The notes under the pieces were generated by a model. The model searched no databases. It was not told the origin of the DNA and worked only from the letters and a program-made list of their open reading frames with translations. From contig NC_057867.1 in assembly GCF_019393635.1 (NCBI RefSeq), positions 66,219,492 through 66,283,491 of the forward strand: a DNA stretch of 64,000 nucleotides, read 5' to 3'. This document shows, in pieces, positions 32,240 through 43,324 of this stretch; position 1 is the first letter of the stretch, and each line of letters starts with the position of its first letter. The position numbers were made by a program, and so were the translations under genes. The DNA is from Dromiciops gliroides. Taxonomy: Eukaryota > Chordata > Mammalia > Microbiotheria > Microbiotheriidae.

Positions 32240-32398
32240 GGGGGGGGGCAGCTAGGTGGCGCAGTGGATAGAGCACCGGCCCTGGAGTCAGGAGTACCTG
32301 AGTTCAAATCCGGCCTCAGACACTTAACACTTACTAGCTGTGTGACCCTAGGCAAGTCACTTAGCCCCAATTGCCTCACTAAAAAAAAGAAAAGAAAA
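32240..32398 (+). repeat. tRNA-derived SINE, second of a tandem pair
   Basis: Forward copy directly abutting the first. The matching TSD AAGAATACATCTCCT lies at 32399-32413, after this copy's tail. The pair is thus bracketed by one TSD. Confidence 0.92.
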
Positions 32399-32477
32399 AA
32401 GAATACATCTCCTACCCAAAGCTGTGAGAGGTATATGATTTGCTTCTCTTCTACTTTTTAAAAATAGTATGATCTTT

Positions 32478-32634
32478 GAGGCAGCTAGGTGGCGCAGTGG
32501 ATAAAGCACCAGCCCTGGATTCAGGAGGACCTGAGTTCAAATCTGGCCTCAGACACTTAACACTTACTAGCTATGTGACCTTGGGCAAGCCACTTAACCC
32601 TCATTGCTCCGCAAATAAATATACATATATATAA
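32478..32634 (+). repeat. tRNA-derived SINE (WSINE1-like) in L1
   Basis: Forward copy with an AT-rich tail (AAATAAATATACATATATAT). Perfect TSDs, ATGATCTTT, at 32469-32477 and 32635-32643. Confidence 0.92.
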
Positions 32635-32700
32635 ATGATCTTTAATATTAAGGCCATCTATCCATTTAGAGCATATTGTGGAATATGGTATAAAGTGTTA

Positions 32701-32941
32701 TTTAGTCATTCAGTCATGTCTGACTCTTCATGACCTTATTTAGGGTTTCTTGGCAAAGATACCAGAAAGCTTTGCCATTTCCTTCCCCAGTTCATTTTAC
32801 AGATGAGGAACCAAGGTAAACAAGGTTAAGTGACTTTCCCAGGATCACACAGCTAATAACTATCTGAGGTCATATTTGGACTCAGATCTTCCTGACTCCA
32901 GGAGGGACACTCTATCCACTGAGCTACCTAGCTGTCCTGAG
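32701..32941 (-). repeat. Longer SINE with RTE/BovB-like 3' tail
   Basis: The head (inverse of CTACCTAGCTGTCC) and CORE resemble the common SINE, but it is about 240 bp. Its 3' module reads 'tcagtcatgtctgactcttc' on the plus strand, closely resembling the 3' end of BovB/RTE LINEs. TSDs ATAAAGTGTTA (32690-32700) and ATAAGGTGTTA (32942-32952). Confidence 0.82.
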
Positions 32942-33240
32942 ATAAGGTGTTAGTCTAAACCTAATTTCTGCCAGACTGCTGTCCAGTTCTCCCAGCAGTT
33001 TTTTTTAAATAAGGAGTTTTTTCCTAGGTAATTTATGGTTTCTACTTCATCAAATACTGGGTTATTGAATTCTATTGTTTCTGATTCCTTCTTGTCTACT
33101 ATGTTCTACTGACCTATTTTTTGGGGGGGGCAGGGCAATGAGGGTTAAGTGACTTGCCCAGGGTCACACAGCTAGTAAGTGTCAAGTGTCTGAGGCTGGA
33201 TTTCAACTCAGATCCTCCAGAATCCAGGGCCAGTGCTTTT

Positions 33241-33390
33241 TTTTTTTTAATTAATAAAGTATTTTATTTTTTTCCATTACATGTAAAGATAGTTCTCAAC
33301 CTTTGTTTATACAAGCTTTACAATTTCAGATTTTTCTCCCTCCCTCCCCTCCCTCCCCCCTCCCCTAGACAGCAGGTTATCTGATATAGG

Positions 33391-33443
<53 letters not shown>

Positions 33444-33996
33444 ATAACATTAATCCTATTTCTGCATTAGTCATGTTATAAGAGAAAAAATCAGAGCAAT
33501 GATGAAAAACCTCGAAATGGAAAAAACCCAACAGCATCAAAAACAAAAGAAATAGTATGGTTCATTCAGCATCTATACTCCGCAGTTCTTTTTTTTTTTT
33601 CCTTGGATTTGGAGATCCTCTTCCATCACGAGTTCCCTGGAACTCTTCTGTGCCATTGCATTGGTGAGAAGAATATAGTCCATCACAGTAGATCAACACT
33701 CAATGTTGATGATACTGTGTACAATCTTCTTCTGGTTCTGCTCATCTCACTCATTATCAGCTCACGCAAGACCCTCCAGGTTTCTCTGAACTCCTCCTGC
33801 TCATGGTTTCTTACAGCACAATAGTATTCCATTGTATTCATATACCACAACTTGTCCAGCCATTCCCCAATTGATGGGCACCCCCTCAACTTCCAATTCC
33901 TTGCCACCACATAAAGAGCAGCTATAAATATCTTTGTACATGTGGGTCCCTTTCCCCCTTCCATGATCTCTTTGGGAAAAAGACCTAAAAGTAGTA
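33241..33996 (-). mobile_element. 5'-truncated L1 inserted into a SINE
   Basis: About 756 bp: poly(T) on the left (A tail), 3' UTR with a CCCTCC tract at 33340-33366, a (TA)n run, then the ORF2 C-terminus. The minus frame 33683-34021 reads KIFIAALYVVARNWK and GCPSIGEWLDKLWYM, still open over more than 100 codons. Perfect TSDs, CCAGTGCTTTT, at 33230-33240 and 33997-34007. The open frame suggests one of the younger L1 insertions here. Confidence 0.93.
33391..33435. repeat. (TA)n microsatellite in an L1 3' UTR
   Basis: About 22 TA units, perfectly self-complementary and able to extrude a cruciform. It sits where other L1 copies here read 'tatataggttatatat'. Confidence 0.95.
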
Positions 33997-35885
33997 CCAG
34001 TGCTTTTCTCCACCAGGCCACCTAGCTGCCCCTTGACCAGTATCTGAAAGTTCTGATGACTTCTGCTTTATGATATAGTTTGATGTCTGTTAAGTGCTAT
34101 TCCCCCTTTATCCTTACTTCTTTTCACCATTTCCCTTAATAGTCTGGATCTTTTGTTTGTTTTTTTCAAATTAATTATTTTATTGAGTTCTAGGAAGTAT
34201 CCCCTTAGTAATTTGACTGGTATAGCATCAAAAGTGTGAATTAATTTTGGTATTATTGTCTTTTTTATTATATCAGCACAGCGTACCCATGAGTGCTGAA
34301 TATTCCTTCAGTTGTCGTTTTAAAAATTTCTTTAAGGATCACTTTGTAAATGAATTGATACAAATTTTTTGTGTGATTTGGTAGGCTGATTCCAGGATAT
34401 TTTATGCATTTTGTAGTTATTTGGAATGGAATTTCCCATTCTATTGCTGTTTCTTATGATTTGTTATCATTATATAAAAATGCCAGTGATTTTTGAGGAT
34501 TTATTTTGTAGACCATAACTTTACTGAAGCTATTAATGGTTTCAATAAGTATCTCTGCTGATTCCCTAGGATTTTCCAAGTAAACCATTACATCATCAGC
34601 AAATTGGGATAGTTTTATTTCTTCTTTATCTATCTTTATGCCCTTAATTTCTTTCTCATATCTTATTGCTGGTGCTAGCATTTCCAGAACTACATAAAAT
34701 AATATGGGGAGAGTAGGTATCCTTGCTTAACTCCCGTATTTATTGGAAAAGGTTCTAGTTTTTCTGTTTCATATGACACTTGCTTTTGGTTTCTGATCAA
34801 TGCTCCTTCTGATATTAAAAATAAAGATCCTTCCATACCTATATTTTATAGAGTTTTTAGCATTAAAAGAGTGCTTTATTTTGTTAAAGGCTTTTTCTGT
34901 ATCTATTGAGACGATCATGTGGTTTTGGAAGTTTTTGTTTTTAATATGATTAATTATGTTAATTGTTCTCCTACTGGTAGAGTACTTTCTTTCTCAATTT
35001 TTGAGAATAATTTGTGAAGTACAGATATTAACTCTTCTTTGAATGATTGATAGAATTCTCCCATGAATCCACCAGGACTTCCAGTTTTTTCCTTCAATAG
35101 TGCCTACATAGCTAGATCTATTTCCTTTTCTGAGATTGGGTTATTTAACATCTTCATCTGGTCTTCTGATAGTCTGCATATTTCATATTTTAACTATTCC
35201 TCTATTTCTTTTGTATTCTCAGTTTTGTTGGCATATAAGTATATAAATGTTCTGATTATTATTTTTATTTCTTCTAATTTTGCTGTGATTTCACTTTGCT
35301 ATTTTTATTGATTAGATTTTCTGCTCTCTTCTTTTTAATTGGATTAGCTAAGGGCCTATAAATTTTATTAGTCTTTTCAAAGAACCAGCTTTTAGTCTTA
35401 TTTATCAGTTCTAGGAGGGGTTGTTTCCAATTTATCCTCTCCCCTGTTAATTTTTAATATCTCCTCTTTTGTGCTTATTTGGGTTTGTTGGCCTTCTAAT
35501 TTTCAAAAATGCATATTCAGTTCATTAATCCTCTCTTTTTCTATTTTATTAATATATGCTTGTAAGCATATGATTTCCCCCCGAGGACTGCTTAAGCCAC
35601 ATCCCAGATATTTTGGTATGTTGGTTCAGCATTATCATTTTCTTTTCCATAATTATTGTTCTATGATTTGTTCTTTGACCCACTCATTATTTAGGATTTC
35701 ATTGTTAAGTCTTCATTTGGTTCTGTATCTTTTGTTTGTGGTCCCTCAACCAACAACTATTTTTATTGCATTATAGTCTATAAAGGAAGTTTTAACTATT
35801 TCTGTCTTTGTATATTTGTTTACAATATCTCTGTACCCTAGTACAGGATCAATTTTTGTAGAAGTTCCATATAATGCTGAGAAAT

Positions 35886-35935
35886 ATATATATATACACA
35901 CACACATACATACACACACATATGTATATATGCTT
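35886..35935 (-). repeat. TA/CA microsatellite in L1 ORF2
   Basis: Homologous in position to 21996-22063 of the plus-strand L1. It falls between the minus-frame residues KWNSKSIY and FSALYGTSTKID. Confidence 0.9.
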
Positions 35936-36569
35936 TTGCTATTCCATTTAGAAGACACTATGAGTCTTTTAACTCCAGTTACTCATGCAATTTTTTTAGT
36001 TCCCTATTCTCCTTTTTGTTTATCTGTTAGAAATCCAAAAGCTGAGAGAAGGATATTAAAACTTCTTATTACTATTGTGTTACTATGTTTTCTTATAGTT
36101 CGGACAATGTTTTCTTTATGAATTTGGATTCTAAGGTAATTGAAACATATAAGTTTATTGCTGGTATTGGTTTGTTACTTGTGGTTCCTTTTAGTGTAAT
36201 AGTTTCCTTGTTTATCCCTTTTAATTTTTTGAATGTTTTTGCTTTGTCAGCATGACTACTCCTTTTTAAGAAATTCACTTGATGCATTGTAAAAAAATTT
36301 CCAAACCCTTAGTTTTATTTTGTGCATATCTTTGTTTTATAATGTGTTTCTTATAAGCAACAGATTGTCAAGTTTTGTTTTCTTATCCGATCTGTCACTC
36401 TTTCATTTTAATGCATTATTTCATCCATTCACATTTAAAGTTATAAGAGTTAGATTTATATTTTCCTTCATCTGTCTCTATTATTGGAATTTTCAAGTTA
36501 TGATATTTTCTCTCTTCCGCTGAAAACACAGTGCTGTGTTCCTTCAGTTACTTTGCCTCAGTCTTTTTT

Positions 36570-36714
36570 TTTTTTTTTTACGGGGCAATGGGTTTAAGTG
36601 ACTTGCCTAGGGTCACACAGCTAGTAAGCGTCAAGTGTCTGAGGCCGGGTTTTGAACTCAGGAACTCCTGAATCCAGGGCCGGTGCTTTATCCACTGTGC
36701 CACCTAGCCGCCCC
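36570..36714 (-). repeat. tRNA-derived SINE (WSINE1-like) in L1
   Basis: Reverse-oriented. Perfect 16-bp TSDs, TGCCTCAGTCTTTTTT, at 36554-36569 and 36715-36730. Confidence 0.95.
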
Positions 36715-36990
36715 TGCCTCAGTCTTTTTTAAGGTGGCTTTATTCCCACTGGGTCTCTTCCCCTCATCCCTTCTGTCATTTTTACCCCTTTCTGTTTAGG
36801 GTTTTGATTATTAGTTCCTTTTCCTCTCCCGTTTTTAACTGGTTGTGCAGTACTTCCCCAAGTAGATTTCCTCCTCTCTCTCCTCTTTTATTCATTAGTT
36901 TTTAAAATTTCCTTTCCAAAAAGGATTTTATCTACTTTGATCCATTCGTCAACCTCTTTCTTTCATGTATCTATAATCTCTTCCTCTACT

Positions 36991-37528
36991 CTGGAAACTT
37001 CTCCATTTGCCAGCACTTTCCCCTATTCTGAAAACACCTCCCCATAAGCCTGCTAACCCCTTTGCTTCACCTTTCTTCCTTTACATTGTTTTCTTTCTTG
37101 AAGGAGCAATTGACATCTGTTGCCTTTACTTTCTTACCTCTTGTTTTCTATTTTCTTAAACCTTAGCAACCTGGCTTTTGACCCCATCACCTGATTGAAA
37201 TAGTGTTCTCCAAGGTCACCGATGATGTCCAAATCACTAAAGTCAGTGTTCTTTTCTAAGTCTTCATGTTCTTTAACTTCTTGGCAACATTTAACATTGT
37301 TGTCTGCTTCTCCTCTTTGAAAACTGCTCTATCTTTTCTTTCCCGATACTACACTATCAGTCTCTCCTTCATTAGTTCCTTTTCCTCCTATTCTCCCTTT
37401 TCTCAGATATAGATACCTTCCCCCACAGTTTTCTCCCTCTGTAGTCTCTTCCATGCCTTCAATAATCACATCTAGGTTGGTGATTTTACCTCAGCTCTGA
37501 CCCCTTTCCTGAGCTCAGGTTTTGAATT
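36991..37528 (+). repeat. L2 LINE fragment (and unassigned flank)
   Basis: 37195-37500 resembles L2 ORF2 sense: 'ctccaaggtcaccgatgatg', 'ttcttggcaacatttaacat' and 'ttccatgccttcaataatca'. 36991-37190 is C/T-rich and not clearly assigned. Confidence 0.6.
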
Positions 37529-37529
37529 G

Positions 37530-38330
37530 CCTGAATTAAAGCAACTCTAAGGTTCCACCTCACACTCATCAGATTGTCAAAGCTGACAAAAGAAGGAAAA
37601 TGAAAATGTTGGAGTGATTGTAGGAAAACAGGCAAATTAATTCATTGTTGATGGAACTGTACATTGGTCTAGACATTCTAGAAAGCAATGTGGAACTATG
37701 TCCCCAAAGTCACTAACTTTGACCCAGTTTTTTTTGACCCAGTTTTGATACTACCAGGCCTATAGCCTAACAAAATGAAAGAATGAGGAAAAGGATCCAT
37801 ACATACTCACATATTTATAGCAGCTTTTTTTGTGGCATCAAAGAACCAAAACCAAGAGGTGCTCATCAATTGAAGAATAGCTATACAAATTATGGCATAT
37901 GAATCTATTCAAATACTATTGTGCTGTAAGAAATGATGAAAGAGAGGATTTAGGAGAAACCTGGGAAGACTTGTATGAACTAATGCAGAATTATGTGAGT
38001 AGAACCAGGAGAATAATGTATATAATAACAACAACATTATAAAGACAAACAACTTTAAAAGATTTAAGAACCCTGATTATTGACCAACCCTGATTCCAGA
38101 AAAACCAATGATGAACCTTCTATCTCTTGCACAGAGGTGACAGACTCAGGGTACAGAGTGAGATATACATTTTTGGAGATGACCAATGCAATAATTTATT
38201 TTACTTGACTTTGTATATAGTTACAAGGGTTTTGTTTTTCTTTTTTTCATTTGGAGTTGGGTGGGTGGGACAGAGAAGAAAATCTATGCTTGTTAACTGA
38301 AAAATAAAATAATAAAATATGTAAATATAT
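37530..38330 (+). repeat. L1 ORF2 C-terminus and 3' UTR
   Basis: Plus-sense order: 'aagcaactctaaggttccac' (K-x-x-L-R-Y/F-H), 'tagaaagcaatgtggaacta', 'gcatatgaatctattcaaat' and 'gagtagaaccaggagaataa', ending in 'aaaaataaaataataaaata'. It is 5' truncated and carries stops. Confidence 0.85.
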
Positions 38331-38389
38331 GTATATACACACCAAATGAATACAAAGTAATTTTAGTTGGTGTGGTGGTAGAAAACTAA

Positions 38390-38900
38390 CTGAGGCAATC
38401 AGGAAAGGCCATATGCAAGATGTAGCACTTAAGTTCAGCCCTACAAAGAACTAGGGATTTGAGAAAGCAGAGGTGAAGAGGGAAAGAATGTTCCAGGCAT
38501 GGGGGAACAGCTTTTGCAAAGGCACAGAGATGGGAGATAGAATGTCATGTAGAAAAAAGCAAGTAGAGAGGGCAGCTAGGTGGCGCAGTGGATAAAGCAC
38601 TGGCCCTGGATTCAGGGGGACCTGAGTTCAAATCCAGCCTCAGACACTTGACACTTACTAGCTGCGTGACCCTGGGCAAGTAATTTTACCCTGATTGCCC
38701 CGCAAAAACAAAAACAAGTAGGCCAGTTTTGTTGGAATGTAAGAATATGTAAAGAGGAGTAATATGTAATATATTTGAAAGGTAGGCTTTTTAAATGTCA
38801 AATAGAGGAGTTTGTACCTAGAGGTGATAGGGAGTCATAGCTGCTTCTTGAGCGAAAGAGTAACATGGTCACATTTGTGTTACTAGAGGTATTGTGGGAG
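38390..38900 (+). repeat. Long MAR-like repeat, split by a SINE
   Basis: The modules 'gaatgttccaggcatggggg', 'aacagcttttgcaaaggcac' and, after the SINE, 'gataggg agtcatag' and 'agtaacatggtcacatttgt' match the family at 29540-30030. Confidence 0.65.
38567..38711 (+). repeat. tRNA-derived SINE (WSINE1-like)
   Basis: Forward copy with an AAAAAC tail. TSDs AAGCAAGTAG (38557-38566) and AAACAAGTAG (38712-38721), one mismatch. Confidence 0.92.
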
Positions 38901-38984
38901 TGCAGGGGCACTAGGCAGTACCTCCTTAAATATAAAATGAAACCATGGGGACTCGAGATTCTCAGAGAAGGTCAGAACTAGAAG

Positions 38985-39165
38985 AAAAAAGAACAAGGGA
39001 ATGACATGGGTTCAAATCCCCCCTGTGAAACTTACTACCTATGTGACCTTGGGCAACTTACTTCACCTTTCTGGGTCTCAGTTTCCTGCTCTGTAAAATG
39101 AGAAGTTTGGACTTCATTGCCTCTAACGTTCCTTCTCACTCTAGATCTAGGATTAGGTCCAAAGC
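38985..39165 (+). repeat. MIR/THER-type SINE
   Basis: 'gacatgggttcaaatccccc', 'ctatgtgaccttgggcaact' and 'tctcagtttcctgctctgta' appear in order. It is well preserved in the CORE. Confidence 0.8.
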
Positions 39166-39179
39166 TAAGCTTATCACTG

Positions 39180-40040
39180 TTTCCCCCAACTTCTCTACCA
39201 TCTGACTTCCTTATCGGTTAATGATACTATCATCTTCCTAGTCTGCCAGGCTCCAAAACCTGGAGTAGCCTTTGAATCCTTCTTCCCCTTCATCCTCCAC
39301 ATCAAATTAATTTTTAAGCCCTGCCAAATGTACCTCAGGAGAGTCTCTCAAGTCGTTCTCTTATCCTCCTTCCCAGTGCTACCATCTTAGGTTATACCCT
39401 CATTACCTCTTGCCTGTTCTGTTGTAATTATCTACTAGCAATTCTCTCTCCTTTTAAATCTATTGTCCATGCATAAGCATGCATAGAGTGTGAGCAAGGT
39501 ATGCCAGCACACCCTAGGGCAGGCATTTACTATTGGTCATTCCTCTAGGGCTCTTCCAAAAGGAGTGTTAGAGCCAGAAAAAGCCATAGAACATAGCCTG
39601 TAAAATTGGAAGGGATAAAATAACATAGAACAAAGAAAGTCAGAACTAGAAGGGACCTTAAAGCAAAGAATGTCAGAGCTGGTTAGGAACCTTAGACTAA
39701 AGAATGTCAAATTTGAAGGGACTTTTGCTTAGAACACAGAATGTCAGAGCTGGACAGAAAAGAATATAGAATATCAGAAATGGTATGGTCATTATAATAG
39801 AGATTGCCCCTTTTCAGGGGAAGAACCAATGGCAGTGCTTGTCCCAGTCCACACTCTATGTATACCTTTGCCTCCATGTATGTAGCTGCCAGAGTAATCG
39901 TTGTTGTGTACAGCTCTTAGAATGTCATTCCTCTGCTCAAAAACAATCAAATACTTGCCCATTGTTTCCCTCATAAAATCCAAATTTCTTAGTCTGGCCT
40001 ATAAGGCCCTCTACAATATGGGCCCAGTCCATGAGACCCA
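39180..40040 (+). repeat. L2 LINE, interrupted
   Basis: 39190-39480 resembles L2 sense ('tgcctgttctgttgtaatta' corresponds to the W-I-T-A-I-like segment). It resumes at 39910-40035 with 'cattcctctgctcaaaaaca' and 'cctataaggccctctacaat'. The middle holds the tandem array at 39618-39783 and unassigned DNA. Confidence 0.7.
39618..39783 (-). repeat. About 35-bp tandem repeat of a MIR/L3 terminal module
   Basis: Four to five diverged units of the type 'aaagaatgtcagagctgg' plus 'aagggaccttag'. Reverse-complemented, the unit equals the one repeated at 8549-8670. Confidence 0.75.
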
Positions 40041-40084
40041 GTTGAAGGAATCAGAGATGTTTATCCTAAGAGAAGGGAAGAAGA

Positions 40085-40330
40085 AATAGAATCACGGGAT
40101 CTCCCAGTTGGAAGGACTCCAGATACCATCTGGTCCAACCAAAACCTGAGGAGAAAACCTTCCTATGGTATACTTGACAAGTGATCCTGTAATCAAGAAG
40201 TGTGTACAAAATGTAGCTTGGCCTCCCAGAGGAGATGAGAGGGTCGGTGGTAGGAACAATATCCTTGCTCTGCCCTTCGCCAACTCCCCCAGAGGGCAAG
40301 TTTTTCCTTAAAAGGTATTGAAACCATCCT
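40085..40330 (-). repeat. CR1/L3 terminal region
   Basis: Starts 'agaatcacgggatctcccag' and 'taccatctggtccaaccaaa', the inverse of a CR1/L3 3' end, and follows with 'ggtatacttgacaagtgatc'. Confidence 0.7.
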
Positions 40331-40925
40331 TAAGACTGAATTGGATCAGGGGACTATGGCTCAGGGTGCTGACATTACTTCCTGGTCACCTGAGTACAGA
40401 TCAGCCACAAAGACTTCCTGCTTTTTTCTGATGCTTGATTGGCAGCTCAGAGGCAGGGGAGTTTTGCTCAGCTGAATCAACAGGCAGTATCCTCACTGCC
40501 ATATCCCAACTGTCTATACTTCCCCTGCTATAGAAAAGTAAATCTCCTTTTGTTAACTGCATTTGGTTCTAATATCAAACGTAAACTAGCACAGGAGTAG
40601 CCTGAATCAGGCCCAGCCTGGAGGAGCTGGGGAATGCCTCTCTACTTTCTAGCTTATTGGGAAGAAGCATTACTTGAAAAATATGGAAGAAATATTTCCA
40701 GAGGAAATCAAAGAAAAAGACTCTGAGGAGTCCAAGAAGGAATGTCAACCGGTTAAAAGGTTGTCACACACAGAAGAAAGGTCACTTGGGAGCTATATGA
40801 TAGGTAGGAAGCTCTTCCCATAGAGGGTCCTCTCTGAGGGAGAAGCAGGTTCTTGTGCTCTACAAATTAATAACGAGAAGTAGATACAGAGACAAGTTTT
40901 GGTGGGAGAGACTGTACAGGGGTGA
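40331..40925. other. Unassigned DNA
   Basis: No known family recognised with confidence. No open frame worth reporting. Confidence 0.35.
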
Positions 40926-40929
40926 GGAG

Positions 40930-41085
40930 CCAGTCACAAAAATCACAGAAACTTAGAGATGAAAGGAACCTCAGCAGCTATCTAGATCAACTCATACAAT
41001 AAAAAGCAGCCCTACGATGACATACCCAACAAGTCAACTGTCAACCTGAATGAATGCCTGGGAAGCATTCTATCTTCCGATACCC
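40930..41085 (-). repeat. CR1/L3 terminal region, second copy
   Basis: 'cacagaaacttagagatgaa' and 'cctacgatgacatacccaac' parallel the copy at 40085, in the same orientation. Confidence 0.6.
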
Positions 41086-41089
41086 AGGA

Positions 41090-42480
41090 CATGACAGAGA
41101 GCCTTCCCAAAGTTGCCAGGCCTGACAACCTAGTGGTTGTCACCCATTTGGGGTGATTCATGTAGGGATAAGTGATACTACCAGAAGGAACCTAGAAAGC
41201 ATTGCTGGGGATTACAAAGTCCTGAGCAAGAAACTGAAGGTGGTGTTTTCATCACTGTGGCTAATGGAAGGTTGTGGCTTTAGAAGAAGATGAAGGCTAT
41301 GGGAAGGGAACAGCTGCTTAGAAAGATACTATCTGAAAATAGGAATTACATTTCTAAATGAGGTCTTAAGATGCAGGAATGATAGGCTCTTGGCCAGGGG
41401 AAATTGTATCAAAAAAAGGTCAGAAAGAATATATTTTCTTAGAGACTTTCAGAACTGATCAAGAGGGTTATAAACTAGAGAACATTGCCCAAATATAATT
41501 GGAAGGCCAGATACAGAGGAGAGTAGCAGATAGGGCACAAAAAGAATATCCATGGCTATGCTCAGTAAGAGACAAAATGTCCAGGAAAGGAGCAGTAATG
41601 ATACTTGCTTGGGGTCTCAGATGTCTCAGATGGCCACAAGTGTTCAGGGTACGGGTAATAAATAAAGTGAACTAGAGATTTTAATCCGAGGATGTAAATT
41701 TAACCTCACAGGCATAATGGAGACTTGGTAGGATGTGACTCCTAACTGGAGTGCAACAATGGAAGGAACAGATTTGATTCAAAGGGTCATAGGGAAGCAT
41801 AATATACTAAGAATCTACTTCCTGGGAGGAAATCTTCAAACCAGACGAAGACCTTGGTGGAGATCCATGGAGGGAGAAACAGAAAACGTTGTGCTGGGAG
41901 TATATTATAGACTACCTGGCCAGGAGGGGTAGTTAGATGATGAGTTCCAGAAGCAGATCACACAGCTAACATGAAGACAGGATATTCTAGTGATGGTGAA
42001 CTTCAACTATGAAGACTTTTTCTTCTAAAAGCCAGACGGCTGAGAAACCTGTGACTTACCTTAAGAGAAATTTTACCCTTCAGAAGGTGGAGGAAGCAAA
42101 AAATGAAACTACTAGTCACACCTAATTCTAACCAATAAAGAGAAACTGGTTACCAAAGTAAAAATTATTTGGGATGTGATCTGTGTCTTCTAAGAGTCAT
42201 CCCCTGGAAGAGCAATTAGATTTATTCTGCTTGTCCACAGAGGGAAGAAATGGAGGCAATGGGTTGATGCCATAGGGCAGCAGATCTCAATTTGACATGA
42301 GGAAGAGGTTCCTCTACTTAAACCAGTGTTAAAGCGAAATCAGCTGCTTCAGAAAATAATGAGTCCCCCATCACTGGCCATCAGCAATCTTAGAGGGAGT
42401 TTTCATATTTCTGATAGTTGTTAGACCAGATGACCTATGAGTTCCCTTTCAATTCTTTTCAGCCTTAGTCTTTATTACTT
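41090..42480 (+). repeat. CR1/L3 LINE, internally deleted
   Basis: 41090-42050 parallels 15150-16190: 'cataatggagacttggtagg' (M-E-T-W), 'gtatattatagactacctgg' (V-Y-Y-R-L-P) and 'gatggtgaacttcaactatg' (V-N-F-N-Y). 42180-42480 is the CR1 3' end ('gttgttagaccagatgacct'). The RT is missing between them. Confidence 0.72.
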
Positions 42481-42499
42481 CCCCAAGATCTACCCTCTG

Positions 42500-42810
42500 C
42501 CTGACAAACTAGGGACCATTCCCTAAATGTAGCCCAAGCTTTTCCTCCTCTATGCCTTTGTTTACACTATCCTCTATATGCATTATTCCTTCCCACCCCC
42601 ATCTCCATCTGTTTAGAATCTCAATTCCAATTAAGTTAGGGGTTACCAAGTATTACCCAGTCAGTCTCCAATTAGACCTGTACCTAAGCCACATCTGACA
42701 AATGACATTCTTAAGAGGCCGCCTGTACAAGGAAGGAAGGAAGAAAGAAAGAAGAAAAGCAGAAAGAGAAGGAGGGAGTTAGAGAAGGATGGGAGGAAGG
42801 AAGCAGTGAA
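42500..42810 (+). repeat. L2-like scrap and GGAA-rich microsatellite
   Basis: 42500-42625 carries an L2-like run ('catgcctttgtttacactat' type). 42731-42803 is a purine-only GGAA/GAAA run. Confidence 0.5.
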
Positions 42811-42819
42811 GGAAGTCCA

Positions 42820-43140
42820 CAAGTATTTTTAAGTGTTTATTACATGCCAGGCACTGTTCTTAGTGCTGAGGATACAAAGAAAGGCAAAAACAACCCCTGC
42901 CCTCAAGGAGCTTACAGTTGAATGAGGGGAAAAAATGTAAAAACAATTAGATCCATAACAAGGTATATACAGAGTGGATGGAAAGTAATCTTACAGGGAA
43001 AGTCACTAGCAGCTGAGGGACCTGGAAAGACAACTTGTAAAAGGTAGGATTTAAGCTGAAACTTGAAAGAAGGCAGGGAATCTGAGTCGTAGAAGTGAAA
43101 GGGGAAAGCATTCGAGGCACATTCTAGACCACAACAAGGC
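42820..43140 (+). repeat. MAR-like repeat
   Basis: A good example of the module: 'tacatgccaggcactgttct', 'gaggatacaaagaaaggcaa' and 'tgccctcaaggagcttacag', then 'ttaagctgaaacttgaaaga' and 'ggggaaagcattcgaggcac'. Confidence 0.75.
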
Positions 43141-43324
43141 ACTGATCTTTAGAGACTTTATAGGATATATTGGAAAGGAAGGAAAGAAGGAGGGAAGAAA
43201 GTTGGAGTTTAATAGAGCACCCCTTTCATCTCCCAGAAGCCTAGGACTGACTTGTCCCACCCTGAGAAGGGAAAACACAAGTCAGAGAGAGAAATTTCCC
43301 TTGGACTTGTATTGGCTTCTCTTA

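Larger units (their letters stand above)
33117..34032 (-). repeat. tRNA-derived SINE split by an L1 insertion
   Basis: The tail-side part is 33117-33240 and the head-side part 33997-34032 ('accaggccacctagctgccc'). The two parts join into one SINE when the L1 at 33241-33996 is removed. The SINE itself lies in the older L1. Its own TSD is short and uncertain (TGACC). Confidence 0.9.
31420..36990 (-). repeat. L1 LINE, long minus-strand copy with nested insertions
   Basis: The 3' UTR is at 31420-31620. ORF2 C-terminus follows at 31620-32060, then, past SINEs, the RT. At 34454-34681 a minus frame reads [13 protein letters not shown], the catalytic F-A-D-D box of L1 RT. The endonuclease lies at 35700-36300 (TLKGTTSNKPIPAINLYV; TKIDPVLGYRD). 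The 5' side ends near 36990. After removing insertions roughly 3.8 kb remains. Many stops make it non-functional. Confidence 0.88.

Noticed and set aside
40340-40620. A region that could be an old LTR ('gtaaatctccttttgttaac' near 40541)
   Set aside because: Only one short LTR-like phrase was noticed, with no paired copy, no clear ends and no flanking duplication. The evidence is too weak to call.
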